This document shows, piece by piece, positions 42,970 through 52,153 of a DNA stretch of 64,000 bases. The DNA comes from Roseomonas sp. KE0001 (GTDB lineage Bacteria; Pseudomonadota; Alphaproteobacteria; Acetobacterales; Acetobacteraceae). The number at the start of each line of letters is the position of its first letter. The stretch's first letter is position 1. Under the pieces are notes generated by a model. That model did no database searches. It saw only the letters and a list, made by a program, of their open reading frames with translations, and was not told the origin of the DNA. Both the position numbers and the translations under genes were made by a program. The stretch covers positions 372,001 to 436,000 of the forward strand of contig NZ_RCVQ01000002.1 in the NCBI RefSeq assembly GCF_016107285.1, read 5' to 3'.

Positions 42970-43674
42970 TCACGGCTTATCCAGCTCCGGATAGTGCCGG
43001 AAGATGCCCTCGCCGAAGTCCAGCCGGCGCTTGCTGCCCAGATAGGCTTTGAGTTCCGGCAGGGTCGCCACGGCGTCGCGCAGCGCCACCAGGCGGGGCA
43101 GCTCCGGCTCCAGCGTCGCCATCCGGCGGGGAAAGGCGAAGCGCAGCCCCTCGAGGAGTTGGAACAGCGAAAGGTCGGCATAGGTCCAGCGCCGTCCGGC
43201 CAGCCAAGCGCTGGCACCGCCCTCCAGCACCCGCTCGAAGTAGCCGAGGAACTTCGGCATGCGGCTCTCGCGGAAGGCCCGGGCCCGCTTCGCCGCCGGG
43301 CCCTTCTGCGCCTCGTAGTAGTCGCCGGGGTCGATCGGATGATGCGTGTCGTGCGCCTCGGCCACCATGTCGGCGATGGTGAGCTGCAACTGGTGCACCC
43401 AGAGCCGGCCCTTCAGGGTCCGGGGCGCCAGGCCGTGCCGCTGGCCGAGGAAGAGCAGGATATTGGCGGTCTGGGCGATGGTCATGCCCTCCGCCACCAG
43501 ATAGGGGGGCGCGAAGGGCGGCTGTTCGCGCCGCGCCGCCATGTCGGGCTGCAGCCGCCCGGCATCCTTGCCGCGGGCGCATTCGCGGTAGGGGATGCGC
43601 CCCGCCTCCAGCGCCAGGCGGACGAATTCGCCACGGCCCGGCAGGCCGTCCCAGTACCAGAGCTCGTAGGTCAT
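42970..43674 (-). CDS. glutathione S-transferase family protein
   Basis: 234 residues from MTYELWYWDGLPGRGEFVRL at 43674; the frame stays open 100 bp upstream. N-terminal thioredoxin fold with a Trp-Asp-Gly-Leu-Pro-Gly-Arg-Gly helix start and Ala-Glu-Gly-Met-Thr-Ile-Ala-Gln-Thr-Ala glutathione-site strand, then helical C-terminal domain with Tyr-Ala-Asp-Leu-Ser-Leu-Phe-Gln. Resembles sigma-class/plant-type GSTs in the first helix. Substrate unknown. Convergent to the TonB receptor gene, 54 bp from its stop. Confidence 0.86.
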   Translation of the reverse strand: MTYELWYWDGLPGRGEFVRLALEAGRIPYRECARGKDAGRLQPDMAARREQPPFAPPYLVAEGMTIAQTANILLFLGQRHGLAPRTLKGRLWVHQLQLTIADMVAEAHDTHHPIDPGDYYEAQKGPAAKRARAFRESRMPKFLGYFERVLEGGASAWLAGRRWTYADLSLFQLLEGLRFAFPRRMATLEPELPRLVALRDAVATLPELKAYLGSKRRLDFGEGIFRHYPELDKP

Positions 43675-43836
43675 GCCGCCTCCATCGCCCCGCCTCCATC
43701 GTCGGGAGTCCGGAACCGCAACGCCCGGCGCCGAGAGTGGATGCAGGCGGTGCCTCGCTAAGCCCTTGCTCATCATTGGCGGGGCATAAGCGCGTCATCG
43801 AACCGCAACCTTCCAGGGACGCGAAGGGCAGGCGCC

Positions 43837-46170
43837 ATGTTCCATTCCGGTCCGGGCCTGCCGCAGGCCCTCCGCAACGATCTGGCGGCGCCGCCGGGGC
43901 TGGACCTGGACGGGCCGGCCGGCTGGCTGCGGCGCCGGCTGCCCTTGCTGATGAACCAGGGGCTGCTGGTCGATCTCGGCCTCGTCGCCGCGACCCTGGC
44001 GCTGCTCTGGCTGGGCACCCTGCTGCACATCCGGCTGGAACGCCGGGAGAGCCTCACGGCGGCGGAGCGTCATGTCAGCAACCTCGCCGGCGCCTCGCAG
44101 CAGATCCTCGCCCGCACCATCGAGGCCATCGACCAGCGCCTGCTCTTCCTGCGCGAGGCCTACCGGCAGGACCGTATCGGCTTCAGCCTCGATTTCCTGC
44201 GGCGCGAGAACGGCATCCAGCAGGACATGACGCTGCAGACCGCCATCATCGGCCCCGACGGGCGGCTGCTGATGACCAATCTCGGCCCGGTGCGCGGCCC
44301 GGGCCTGGACCTCTCGGACCGCGCCCATTTCCGCGTGCACGCCGAGAGCCCGCGCGACGACCTCTTCATCAGCGTCCCGGTGATGGGGCGCGAATCCAAG
44401 CGCTGGTCGGTGCAGTTCACCCGCCGGCTGACCGACCCGGACGGCGGCTTCGGCGGCGTCGCGGTGATCTCGCTCGATCCCGGCTGGCTGACCCAGGTCT
44501 ACGACACGCTCGACATCGGCCGCGGCACCGTGACGCTGACGGGCGAGGACGGCATCCTGCGCGCCCGCGCGCCGTTTCTCTCCGGCACGCTCGGCAACGA
44601 TCTGAGCGGCAGCGAGGCGTTCCGCAGCATGGTGGGGCGGGAGGCGTCGGTCTTCCGGGGGCCCAGTGTCGCCACCGGCATGGAGATGATCATCGCTGCG
44701 CGGCGGGTGCGCCCCTATCCCGTGATGGTCGCCGTCGGCATCGACCTGCGCGACGCGCTGGCCGGGCACGAGGCCTATCGGCGGAGCCTGCTGAACGCGG
44801 TGGCGGGGCTGACGCTGATCCTGCTCGTCGGTGGCGGGCTGATGGTGCGGCAGCGGCTGCAGAGGCTGCTGTCGCAGCAGCAGATCCGGCACATGGCGCA
44901 TCACGACGCGCTGACCGGCCTGGCCAACCGGGTGCGGCTGCAGGAGCAGCTGCGGCAGTGGCTGCGGCAGGAGCGGCCGCTGGCCGTCCTCGCCCTCGAC
45001 CTCGATCGCTTCAAGCCGGTGAACGACACCTATGGCCACCATGCCGGGGACCAGGTGCTGCGCCAGGTCGCCGGCCGCCTGCTCGCCCTGGCCGGCCCGC
45101 ACGATCTGGTGGCGCGGATGGGCGGGGACGAGTTCCTGCTGCTCTGCGACGCCGCCGCCGGCGCCGAGGCGATGGAAGCGCTGGGCCGCCGCATCCTCGC
45201 CTCGGTCGCGGCGCCCTATCTGCTGGAGGGCTGCACGGCGCAGATCGGCACCAGCATCGGCATCGCCCTCTTCCCGCGCGACGGCACCTCGCCGGACGCG
45301 CTGCTGCGCGGCGCCGATGCCGCGCTCTACGCCGCCAAGACCGGCGGCCGCGGCGCCCTGCGCTTCTTCCTGCCCGACATGGAGGACGACCAGCGCGAGC
45401 GCCGCGCGCTGGAAGCGGAACTGCGCGAGGCGGTGCGGCAGCAGACGCTCAGCCTGGAGTACCAGCCCATCCTCGCCTGCGGCGGCGCGCTGCGCGGCTT
45501 CGAGGCGCTGTTGCGCTGGTCGCATCCCCGCCGCGGCCCGGTGCCGCCCGCGAAGTTCATTCCGCTGGCGGAGGAATGCGGCCTGATCCTGCCGCTCGGG
45601 CGCTGGGTGCTGCAGCAGGCCTGCGGCGACGCGGCGCGCTGGCCGGCGCATCTGCGCGTGGCGGTGAACCTCTCGCCGGTGCAACTGCGCGATCCCGGCC
45701 TGCCCGCCATGGTGAAGCAGGTGCTGGCCAGCACCGGCCTGCCGCCCGGCCGGCTCGAGCTCGAGGTCACCGAGGGCCTGCTGATCGAGGACGCGCAGCA
45801 GGCGCTGGCCGCCATCGAGAGCCTGAAGCGGCTGGGCGTCAGGCTGGCGCTGGACGATTTCGGCACCGGCTATGCCAGTCTCGGCTACCTGCACCGCTTC
45901 CCCTTCGACCGCATCAAGGTCGACCGCTCCTTCATCGGGGCGCTCGGACAGCGGAAGGCCTCCCATGCCATCGTCGAGGCGATGCTGACCATGAGCGCCA
46001 GCCTCGGCATGGAGGTCACGGCGGAAGGGGTGGAGACGGCGGAGCAGCTGGATTTCCTGCGCCGCCACGACTGCGACGAGGTGCAGGGCTTCCTGCTCGG
46101 CCGCCCGCAGCCCCTGGCCCGGCTCGATGGGCTGCTGCTGGCGCCCCTGTCCTGTCCGCCGCCGGGCTGA
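43837..46170 (+). CDS. GGDEF-EAL cyclic-di-GMP enzyme with periplasmic sensor
   Basis: 777 residues. Transmembrane helix about 45-70, a Cache-like periplasmic sensor (about 75-300), second helix about 320-340, GGDEF domain about 355-510 with intact Gly-Gly-Asp-Glu-Phe, EAL domain about 530-770 with Phe-Glu-Ala-Leu-Leu-Arg-Trp, Asp-Asp-Phe-Gly-Thr-Gly-Tyr and Thr-Ala-Glu-Gly-Val-Glu-Thr. Both catalytic sites look intact. The inhibitory RxxD site before GGDEF is missing its Arg (Gly-Pro-His-Asp instead). It could make and degrade cyclic-di-GMP in response to an external signal. Confidence 0.93.
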   Translation: MFHSGPGLPQALRNDLAAPPGLDLDGPAGWLRRRLPLLMNQGLLVDLGLVAATLALLWLGTLLHIRLERRESLTAAERHVSNLAGASQQILARTIEAIDQRLLFLREAYRQDRIGFSLDFLRRENGIQQDMTLQTAIIGPDGRLLMTNLGPVRGPGLDLSDRAHFRVHAESPRDDLFISVPVMGRESKRWSVQFTRRLTDPDGGFGGVAVISLDPGWLTQVYDTLDIGRGTVTLTGEDGILRARAPFLSGTLGNDLSGSEAFRSMVGREASVFRGPSVATGMEMIIAARRVRPYPVMVAVGIDLRDALAGHEAYRRSLLNAVAGLTLILLVGGGLMVRQRLQRLLSQQQIRHMAHHDALTGLANRVRLQEQLRQWLRQERPLAVLALDLDRFKPVNDTYGHHAGDQVLRQVAGRLLALAGPHDLVARMGGDEFLLLCDAAAGAEAMEALGRRILASVAAPYLLEGCTAQIGTSIGIALFPRDGTSPDALLRGADAALYAAKTGGRGALRFFLPDMEDDQRERRALEAELREAVRQQTLSLEYQPILACGGALRGFEALLRWSHPRRGPVPPAKFIPLAEECGLILPLGRWVLQQACGDAARWPAHLRVAVNLSPVQLRDPGLPAMVKQVLASTGLPPGRLELEVTEGLLIEDAQQALAAIESLKRLGVRLALDDFGTGYASLGYLHRFPFDRIKVDRSFIGALGQRKASHAIVEAMLTMSASLGMEVTAEGVETAEQLDFLRRHDCDEVQGFLLGRPQPLARLDGLLLAPLSCPPPG

Positions 46171-46178
46171 GCCCCGTC

Positions 46179-46808
46179 CTACCCCGCCGCCACCCGCTCT
46201 CCGGCGGGCCTGCGCCAGATCCCGCGCACCACCTCGGCCACGCCCTGGTGGCGGGGGCCCTCATCCAGCAGCACCCCGCCCTCCAGGCATTCCAGCAGTT
46301 CCAGCCCGGCGAAGGCGGCCTCGGCCGTGGCGCGGCTCCAGAGCAGGGCGGGATCACGCGGGCCGCCGCCGCGCCGGCCCTGCTGCGCCGCGGCGAAGCC
46401 TTCCAGCACCAGCAGCCCGCCCGGGGCCAGGGCCTGGCAGGCCCCGGCCGCGACGGCCGCCCGGTCGGCGGGCGGCAGATGCACGAAGATCCAGGCGATC
46501 AGGTCGTAGCGCGCCACGGGCCAGTTCCACCGCGCCAGGTCCGCGACCGCCGTGGCCAGCGGCACGCCACGCCGGCGCGCCAGATCGGCCGCCCGCGCCA
46601 GGCCGGTGGCGGACCAGTCCACCGCCGTCACGGACAGCCCCCGCCCGGCCAGCCAGACGCCGTTGCGCCCCTCGCCGTCGCCGAGGCAGAGGGCCGTCAT
46701 GCCGGGCCGCAGCCGGGGCGACAGGCTTTCCAGGTAGCGGTTCGGTTCCTGGCCGAACAGCCAGGAGCCGGTGCCGTAGCGGGCATCCCAGGCCGCGGCG
46801 TCGCTCAT
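46179..46808 (-). CDS. class I SAM-dependent methyltransferase (TehB-like)
   Basis: 209 residues. Met-Ser-Asp-Ala-Ala-Ala-Trp-Asp-Ala-Arg-Tyr-Gly start, then Leu-Cys-Leu-Gly-Asp-Gly-Glu-Gly-Arg-Asn-Gly-Val-Trp-Leu-Ala (SAM motif I near 40-54) and Val-Asp-Trp-Ser-Ala. Matches small methyltransferases near TehB/thiopurine type. Substrate unknown. Its start overlaps the stop of the next GST gene (ATGA). Confidence 0.83.
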   Translation of the reverse strand: MSDAAAWDARYGTGSWLFGQEPNRYLESLSPRLRPGMTALCLGDGEGRNGVWLAGRGLSVTAVDWSATGLARAADLARRRGVPLATAVADLARWNWPVARYDLIAWIFVHLPPADRAAVAAGACQALAPGGLLVLEGFAAAQQGRRGGGPRDPALLWSRATAEAAFAGLELLECLEGGVLLDEGPRHQGVAEVVRGIWRRPAGERVAAG

Positions 46809-47479
46809 CCCGCGGCCCCGCGCGGCGACATCAGCCGGCCGCCATCAGCCCAGTCGCCATCAACCCGGCCGCCATCAACCCTGGGGCGGGGCGGGGCGGT
46901 GCGGGCGATGGCCGGCGCCGCCGCGACCTCGGCATGCCATGCGGCGAGGCGCGGATGCGCGTCGCGCCAGGGCTCCTGGGCGAAGCGGAAGTCGAGATAG
47001 CCGAGGGCGCAGGCGGTGGCGACAGCGCCGATATCGGCCAGTCCCTTCGGCGGATCGCGCTCCAGCTCGGCCAGGCTGCGCGCCACCGCCGCCTTCTGCC
47101 GCGCGCCGAAGGCCTGGCGGCCCTCGTCCTGCGGCAGGCCGTCGCTCATGCGCCGGGCCACGGCGGCATCCATCATGCCATCCGCCAGGGCCTGCCGCAC
47201 CAGCGCGGCGAGGCGGGCGGGGCCGGCGGCCGGGAAGAGCGGCGCCGCCTCGCCCAGCCCGTCCAGATACTCGCAGATCACCGGGCTGTCGTAGATCGCC
47301 TGGCCGTCATCGGTCAGCAGGCTCGGCACCTTGGACAGCGGATTGGCGGCCAGCAGGGTCTCCGGGCTGGCATGGGCATTGGTCGGCACCAGCTCCAGCC
47401 GGCCCTCGAGACCGCGCAGGATGGCGCAGGCCATGACCTTGCGGACGAAGGGGCTGGAGGGGGAATGGAACAGCTTCAA
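46805..47479 (-). CDS. glutathione S-transferase family protein with repeat tail
   Basis: 224 residues. MKLFHSPSSPFVRKVMACA start, Asn-Pro-Leu-Ser-Lys-Val-Pro-Ser-Leu and Asp-Ser-Pro-Val-Ile-Cys-Glu-Tyr-Leu GSH-site strands, helical C-terminal half. The last 25 residues contain a Arg-Val-Asp-Gly-Gly/Asp-type five-residue repeat coded by 14-15-bp units (46829-46885), unlike other GSTs. Operonic with the methyltransferase. Confidence 0.85.
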   Translation of the reverse strand: MKLFHSPSSPFVRKVMACAILRGLEGRLELVPTNAHASPETLLAANPLSKVPSLLTDDGQAIYDSPVICEYLDGLGEAAPLFPAAGPARLAALVRQALADGMMDAAVARRMSDGLPQDEGRQAFGARQKAAVARSLAELERDPPKGLADIGAVATACALGYLDFRFAQEPWRDAHPRLAAWHAEVAAAPAIARTAPPRPRVDGGRVDGDWADGGRLMSPRGAAG

Positions 47480-47499
47480 GGCGGCCTCCCGGCGTTGCT

Positions 47500-48228
47500 T
47501 CAGCGGAAATTGTCCTTCGCCGCGCGGATTCGCGCCAGGGCCTCCGCGCTCTCCGCCCGCAGGAAGGGGTTGGTCTCCAGCTCCTGCCCCAGCGTGACAG
47601 GCAGGGTGGGCTGCCCGGCGGCGCGGGCGGCGTCGACCTCGCCCGCGCGGCGCTGCAGCGCCGCGTTCTCCGGCTCCACCGTCAGGGCGAAGCGGGCGTT
47701 GCTCTGGGTGTATTCATGGCCGCAGCAGACCAGCGTCTGCGGCGGCAGGGCCTTGAGCAGGCCGAGCGCGCGGAACATGTCCTGCGCCGTGCCCTCCAGC
47801 AGCCGGCCGCAGCCGAGGGAGAACAGGGTGTCGCCGCAGAGCAGCACGTCGCCATCGGCGAAGTAAAAGGCGATATGACCGAGGGTATGGCCGGGGCTGT
47901 CGATCACCTGACCCTCGGTCTCGCCCACCCGGACCGTGTCGCCCGGCCGCACCGCCTCGTCGAGCCGGGGCAGGCGATGGGCGTCGGCGGCGGCGCCGAT
48001 CACCCGCGCGCCATAGCGGGCGCGCAGCGCCTCCACCCCGTCGACATGGTCCGCGTGGTGATGGGTGAGCAGGATCAGGTCCAGCCGCCCGCCCTCCTCC
48101 TCGATCGCCTCGATGGCGGGCGCGGCCTCGCCGGGGTCGCAGAGGGCGATGGTGCCGGTCGCGGCGTCGCGCAGCAGCCAGGCGTAGTTGTCGGACAGGC
48201 AGGGCACGGCCTGGACGGTGACGGCCAT
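47500..48228 (-). CDS. gloB: hydroxyacylglutathione hydrolase (glyoxalase II)
   Basis: 242 residues. Metallo-beta-lactamase fold with Thr-His-His-His-Ala-Asp-His (55-61), a later His in Ser-Pro-Gly-His-Thr, and Gly-Asp-Thr-Leu-Phe and Gly-His-Glu-Tyr-Thr, the dinuclear metal ligands. It hydrolyses S-lactoylglutathione to lactate and glutathione. The start MAVTVQAVPCLSDNYAW is typical; the frame extends upstream in phase but is not used. Divergent from the next methyltransferase gene, a pairing common in alphaproteobacteria. Confidence 0.93.
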   Translation of the reverse strand: MAVTVQAVPCLSDNYAWLLRDAATGTIALCDPGEAAPAIEAIEEEGGRLDLILLTHHHADHVDGVEALRARYGARVIGAAADAHRLPRLDEAVRPGDTVRVGETEGQVIDSPGHTLGHIAFYFADGDVLLCGDTLFSLGCGRLLEGTAQDMFRALGLLKALPPQTLVCCGHEYTQSNARFALTVEPENAALQRRAGEVDAARAAGQPTLPVTLGQELETNPFLRAESAEALARIRAAKDNFR

Positions 48229-48285
48229 CGCATTCTCTCCCAAAGCGCGCCGCCCGCGGCGCAGGATCGGCGGGCGGGGCGTGTC

Positions 48286-49077
48286 ATGCCTCGAAACAGC
48301 CTCTATATCCATCGCATGAACCTTGGGGTCCATGCCGAGATCGCGCCGGAAGGCCTCGCCGAGGGCTTCGGGCATCGCGACTTCTACGCCTCCGCCACCG
48401 GACAGGTTGCGGCGCGGCTGCTGCGCGGGCGGCTGGCACGCCTCTGGCCGGAGATGACGGGGCGGGAGGTGCTGGGCCTCGGCCATGCCGCGCCCTTCCT
48501 GCGCCTCTGGCGCGAGCAGGCGGCGCGGACCCTCTGCTGCAACCTGCCGGAGACGGATGTGGCGCCCTGGCCCCGCCGAGGGGGGTGCCTGACCGCGCTG
48601 GTCGAGGAACACCTGCTGCCCTTTCCCGACTTCAGCTTCGACAACGTGCTGCTGGTGCATGGGCTGGAGGGTTCGGAAAACGCGCGGCGCATGCTGCGCG
48701 AGATCTGGCGGGTTCTGAAGGAGGACGGCCGCCTGCTGATCGTGGCGCCGAACCGGCGCGGCATGTGGGCGCATCTGGAGACCACCCCCTTCGGCCAGGG
48801 GCGGCCCTATTCGATGGGCCAGATCACCCGGCTGCTGCAGCGCAACCTCTTCGCCGTCGCCCGCCGCGACACCGCGCTCTACATGCCGCCCTTCCAGTGG
48901 CGCCTGCTGCTGCGCAGCGCCGGCGCCTGGGAGGGGGTCGGCCGCGCCCTGGCGCCCCGCTTCGCCGGCGTGGTCATCGTCGAGGCGCGCAAGGAGATCT
49001 ACGGCGCCATGCCGGCGGGCGCGGTGAAGGCGCCGGGGCGGCGCGTGCTGGTGCCGGCGGCGGCGACGGCCGGCTGA
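48286..49077 (+). CDS. class I SAM-dependent methyltransferase, gloB neighbour
   Basis: 263 residues from ATG 48286, or 253 from ATG 48316; neither has a clear ribosome-binding site, so the start is open. Core: Arg-Asp-Phe-Tyr-Ala-Ser-Ala-Thr-Gly-Gln-Val-Ala, Glu-Val-Leu-Gly-Leu-Gly-His-Ala-Ala (degenerate SAM loop) and Glu-Ile-Trp-Arg-Val-Leu-Lys-Glu-Asp-Gly-Arg-Leu-Leu. Family members sit next to gloB in many alphaproteobacteria; the substrate is unknown. Confidence 0.83.
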   Translation: MPRNSLYIHRMNLGVHAEIAPEGLAEGFGHRDFYASATGQVAARLLRGRLARLWPEMTGREVLGLGHAAPFLRLWREQAARTLCCNLPETDVAPWPRRGGCLTALVEEHLLPFPDFSFDNVLLVHGLEGSENARRMLREIWRVLKEDGRLLIVAPNRRGMWAHLETTPFGQGRPYSMGQITRLLQRNLFAVARRDTALYMPPFQWRLLLRSAGAWEGVGRALAPRFAGVVIVEARKEIYGAMPAGAVKAPGRRVLVPAAATAG

Positions 49078-49094
49078 GGCCGGGGCGGAGGAAG

Positions 49095-49124
49095 GGTCAT
49101 GCCGGGCCGCGGCGCGGCATGACC
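49095..49124. terminator. bidirectional hairpin between methyltransferase and phaA
   Basis: GGTCATGCCG (49095-49104) and CGGCATGACC (49115-49124) are perfect 10-bp arms with a 10-base GC loop in the 99-bp convergent gap. Confidence 0.55.
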
Positions 49125-49176
49125 GGCGGTCGAAGCGGCGGGACGGACCGCCCGGAGACGGCCCTTCCCCCGGGGC

Positions 49177-50352
49177 TCAGGCGGCCTCGATGCACATGGC
49201 GACGCCCATGCCGCCACCGATGCACAGCGTCGCCAGCCCCTTCTTCGCGCCGCGCGACTTCATGCCGTAGAGCAGGGTGGTCAGCACCCGCGCGCCCGAG
49301 GCGCCGACCGGATGGCCGAGCGCGATGGCGCCGCCATGCACGTTCACCTTCGACGTGTCCCAGCCGAGGTCCTTGTTCACCGCGCAGGCCTGGGCGGCGA
49401 AGGCCTCGTTGGCCTCGATCAGGTCGAGATCCTGGTGGTTCCAGCCCGCCTTCTGCAGCGCCTTGCGGCTGGCCGGGATCGGGCCGGTGCCCATGATCGC
49501 CGGATCGACGCCGGCGGTGGCCCAGGAGACGATGCGGGCCAGCGGCGTCAGGCCGCGCTTCGCCGCCTCGGCGGCCGACATCACCACCAGCGCCGCGGCG
49601 CCGTCATTGATGCCCGAGGCATTGCCGGCGGTGACCGAGCCGTCCTTGGCGAAGGCCGGGCGCAGCTTGGCCAGGATCTCGCGGCTGGTCTCGGGCTTCG
49701 GGTACTCGTCGTTCTCCACGACCGTGTCGCCCTTGCGGCCCTTCACCGTGACCGGCGCGATCTCGTCGCGGAAGGCGCCGGACTTCATCGCCTCGCCGGC
49801 CTTGCGCTGGGAGTTGAAGGCGAACTCGTCCTGCTCGTCGCGGCTGATCTGGTACTTCTGCGCCACGTTCTCGGCCGTGTTGCCCATGTGGTAGCCGTTG
49901 AAGGCGTCCCACAACCCGTCCCGGATCATCGTGTCGACCATGGCGAAGTCGCCCATCTTCACGCCGGCGCGGAGGTTCGCGCAGTGCGGCGCCTGGGTCA
50001 TGCTCTCCTGCCCGCCGGCGACGACGATGGAGGCATCGCCCGAGGCGATCTGCTGCGCCGCCAGCGCCACGGCGCGCAGGCCCGAGCCGCAGAGCTGGTT
50101 GATGCCGAAGGCGGTGGCCCCGGCCGGGATGCCGGCGGCGATGGCGGCCTGACGGGCGGGGTTCTGCCCGGCGCCGGCGGTCAGGATCTGGCCGAGGATC
50201 ACCTCGTCCACCTCGCCGGCCTCGACACCGGCGCGGGACAGCGCCGCCTCGATCGCGACCTTGCCCAGGAGATGCGCGGGCAGGCTGGCGAAGGCACCGT
50301 TGAAAGAGCCCACGGGCGTGCGCGCGGCGGATGCGATGACGATATCGGTCAT
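49177..50352 (-). CDS. phaA: acetyl-CoA acetyltransferase
   Basis: 391 residues. Nucleophile Cys88 (Asn-Gln-Leu-Cys-Gly-Ser-Gly), His347 (Gly-His-Pro-Val-Gly-Ala-Ser-Gly) and Cys377 (Cys-Ile-Gly-Gly-Gly-Met-Gly) form the biosynthetic-thiolase triad. It condenses two acetyl-CoA to acetoacetyl-CoA. Start [13 protein letters not shown]; upstream in-frame codons rejected. Not coupled with phbB (10 kb away) but near the PhaC-like gene and phaR, so presumably the polyhydroxybutyrate thiolase. Confidence 0.94.
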   Translation of the reverse strand: MTDIVIASAARTPVGSFNGAFASLPAHLLGKVAIEAALSRAGVEAGEVDEVILGQILTAGAGQNPARQAAIAAGIPAGATAFGINQLCGSGLRAVALAAQQIASGDASIVVAGGQESMTQAPHCANLRAGVKMGDFAMVDTMIRDGLWDAFNGYHMGNTAENVAQKYQISRDEQDEFAFNSQRKAGEAMKSGAFRDEIAPVTVKGRKGDTVVENDEYPKPETSREILAKLRPAFAKDGSVTAGNASGINDGAAALVVMSAAEAAKRGLTPLARIVSWATAGVDPAIMGTGPIPASRKALQKAGWNHQDLDLIEANEAFAAQACAVNKDLGWDTSKVNVHGGAIALGHPVGASGARVLTTLLYGMKSRGAKKGLATLCIGGGMGVAMCIEAA

Positions 50353-50490
50353 GGGGCTGGTCGACTCCCTTTGCTGTTCTGCGTCGCGGCCGGGAAGGGC
50401 GGCAACGGTGCGGTCCCGACACAATCTGTGGCGGGGGCGGCTGGGCCACAAGGTGGGCCGCGCGGGGCGGCCTGTCCATGGCCGGGGTGC

Positions 50491-51747
50491 TCAGAGGCCC
50501 GCCAGCCATTCGCCCAGCGGCCGCCAGAGCACACGCTCCGCCCGCCCGCCCGCCGCCATGCCGATATGCCCGGCGGCGACGCGCTCCACCCGGGCGCCGG
50601 GCAGCCGGGCGGCCAGCGCCATGGCCGAGGCGGGGGGCACGATACGGTCGGCCTCCGGCACGGCGACGAAGCTCGGCAGGGTGAGCGCCGCCGGATCGAC
50701 CGCCGCCCCCGCCACGCGCCAGGCCAGCCGCGCCGGCTCGTTGCGGCCGTACCATCCGGCCAGCGCCTCGCGCGCCACGGGGGCCGCCAGCGGCACGCCG
50801 TCGTTCAGCCAGTCCTCCAGCGCGACGAAGAGCCGGGCGCGGGCGCCGGCCTGATCCATGGCGGCGAAGGCGCGGAACTTGCCGGCGATGCTCCAGGGAT
50901 CGAGGCCGGCGAAGAGCGTCTGGATGGCATCGACCGGCAGCGCGCCGTGCAGGTCCAGCGCCGGCTCCAGCCCCGGCAGCAGGGCGGCCAGGGCCGCGGC
51001 GCGGCCGGCGGCGCCCTCCTCACCGGCATGGAAGTCCCACGGCGTGGCCAGCAGCGCCAAGCCGCGCAGCCGCTCCGGGCGGCGCAGCGCGAGCGCCAGG
51101 GTGAGCAGGCCGCCCATGCAGTAGCCGAGCAGGACCGGCGGCCCGAGCGGCGCGAGGGCGGGGGCGGCCAGGGCCCGCTCCAGCCGGCCGGCGATGTAGT
51201 CGGTCAGGGTGAAGCCGCGTTCCGCCGCCTCCGGCCACCCCCAGTCGAGCAGCAGCACCCGGCTGCCCGAGGCCGCCAGGTGGCGGAGCATCGAGTGCTC
51301 CGGCGTCAGGTCCAGCACATAGGCGCGGTTGACCAGGGAGGGCACCACCAGCAGGGGCGGCCCCGCGCCGCCATAGTCGAGCAGGCGGCTGCCGCCCTCC
51401 CGCCAGAGCACGGGCGGCTCCGCCATGTCGCGCCGGTAGGGATGGCGGCGATAGGCGGCGATGCCGGCGACGAGGGCGCGGTCCTGCCGCGCCAGGCGGC
51501 GCAGCACGGCGGCGCGGAACCGCTCAGGTGGGTGGCCGGCGGCGGCGAGGGCGGCGGTGATCCGCTGCGCCTCCCGCTGCCCTGCCCTCGAGATCGGCCA
51601 GGCGCCGTTCCAGCTCGGCCAGCCGGCCGAGGAGGGCCGCCCCTCCGGGGTCAGCGCCATCGCCGCGCCCCAGCCCCGCATCAGCGCCAGGCTCAGATGC
51701 ATCGGCAGGGGGCGGGGGCCGCGGCGGTTCGGCGGCGGCGGGTTCAT
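50491..51747 (-). CDS. short PhaC-like alpha/beta hydrolase (possible polyhydroxyalkanoate synthase)
   Basis: 418 residues, between class III (about 355) and class I (about 590) PHA synthases. The synthase-like triad is visible: Cys210 in the lipase-like Gly-Tyr-Cys-Met-Gly-Gly, Asp367 in Glu-Ala-Asp-Arg-Ile-Val-Pro-Pro and His394 in Ala-Gly-His-Ile-Gly-Met. Its first 75 codons overlap the 3' part of the gene at 51524 in another frame. Codons in the overlap keep about 90% or more G/C in third position, supporting ATG 51747 and this frame as coding. It could polymerise hydroxybutyryl-CoA or be a related depolymerase-type hydrolase. Confidence 0.78.
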   Translation of the reverse strand: MNPPPPNRRGPRPLPMHLSLALMRGWGAAMALTPEGRPSSAGWPSWNGAWPISRAGQREAQRITAALAAAGHPPERFRAAVLRRLARQDRALVAGIAAYRRHPYRRDMAEPPVLWREGGSRLLDYGGAGPPLLVVPSLVNRAYVLDLTPEHSMLRHLAASGSRVLLLDWGWPEAAERGFTLTDYIAGRLERALAAPALAPLGPPVLLGYCMGGLLTLALALRRPERLRGLALLATPWDFHAGEEGAAGRAAALAALLPGLEPALDLHGALPVDAIQTLFAGLDPWSIAGKFRAFAAMDQAGARARLFVALEDWLNDGVPLAAPVAREALAGWYGRNEPARLAWRVAGAAVDPAALTLPSFVAVPEADRIVPPASAMALAARLPGARVERVAAGHIGMAAGGRAERVLWRPLGEWLAGL

Positions 51748-52153
51748 CGGGCGCCGGCCCTTGCGGCGGCGTGCCGGCCGGCCTGTCGGCGGCGGTCCAG
51801 GGGAACAGGCCGGGCGGGAACAGGCCGGATGGAAAGAGGCCCGATGGAAAGAGGCCGGCGAAGCCGGGAGGAGCGCCCGGGGCGGGGTTCGGCGGGAAGC
51901 CGGGCGCGCCGAAGCCCGGCGGGGCGGGAAAGCCGGGCCAGGACGGCGCCGGCCCGCGCGGCGCCGCGGCGCCGCGCATCCAGGCGGCGCCGAGCGCGGC
52001 GGCCAGCGAGACCTGCGCCGCCCAGGCCTCCGCCAGTTCGCGATCCGCGGCCAGCGCCGTGATCTCGCTCTGCCACAGCGTGATCCAATCCTCTGCCAGC
52101 CTCTCGAGCGTGCCTTCCGGGTCGTCCGCCCCGGTCCCCGCGCTGCGCGACAT
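51524..52153 (-). CDS. PhaE-like, granule-associated-type protein (unknown)
   Basis: 209 residues. A helical N-terminus (Leu-Ala-Glu-Asp-Trp-Ile-Thr-Leu-Trp-Gln-Ser-Glu) is followed by a Pro/Gly/Phe low-complexity middle with Leu-Phe-Pro-Ser-Gly repeats. The Leu heptads near 180-195 look like the C-terminal helix of PhaE-type partners. From about 51747 onward it lies in a different frame from the PhaC-like gene and its codons there are less G/C-biased. So the true end could be earlier or a frameshift is possible. Divergent from phaR. Confidence 0.5.
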   Translation of the reverse strand: MSRSAGTGADDPEGTLERLAEDWITLWQSEITALAADRELAEAWAAQVSLAAALGAAWMRGAAAPRGPAPSWPGFPAPPGFGAPGFPPNPAPGAPPGFAGLFPSGLFPSGLFPPGLFPWTAADRPAGTPPQGPAPDEPAAAEPPRPPPPADASEPGADAGLGRGDGADPGGAALLGRLAELERRLADLEGRAAGGAADHRRPRRRRPPT

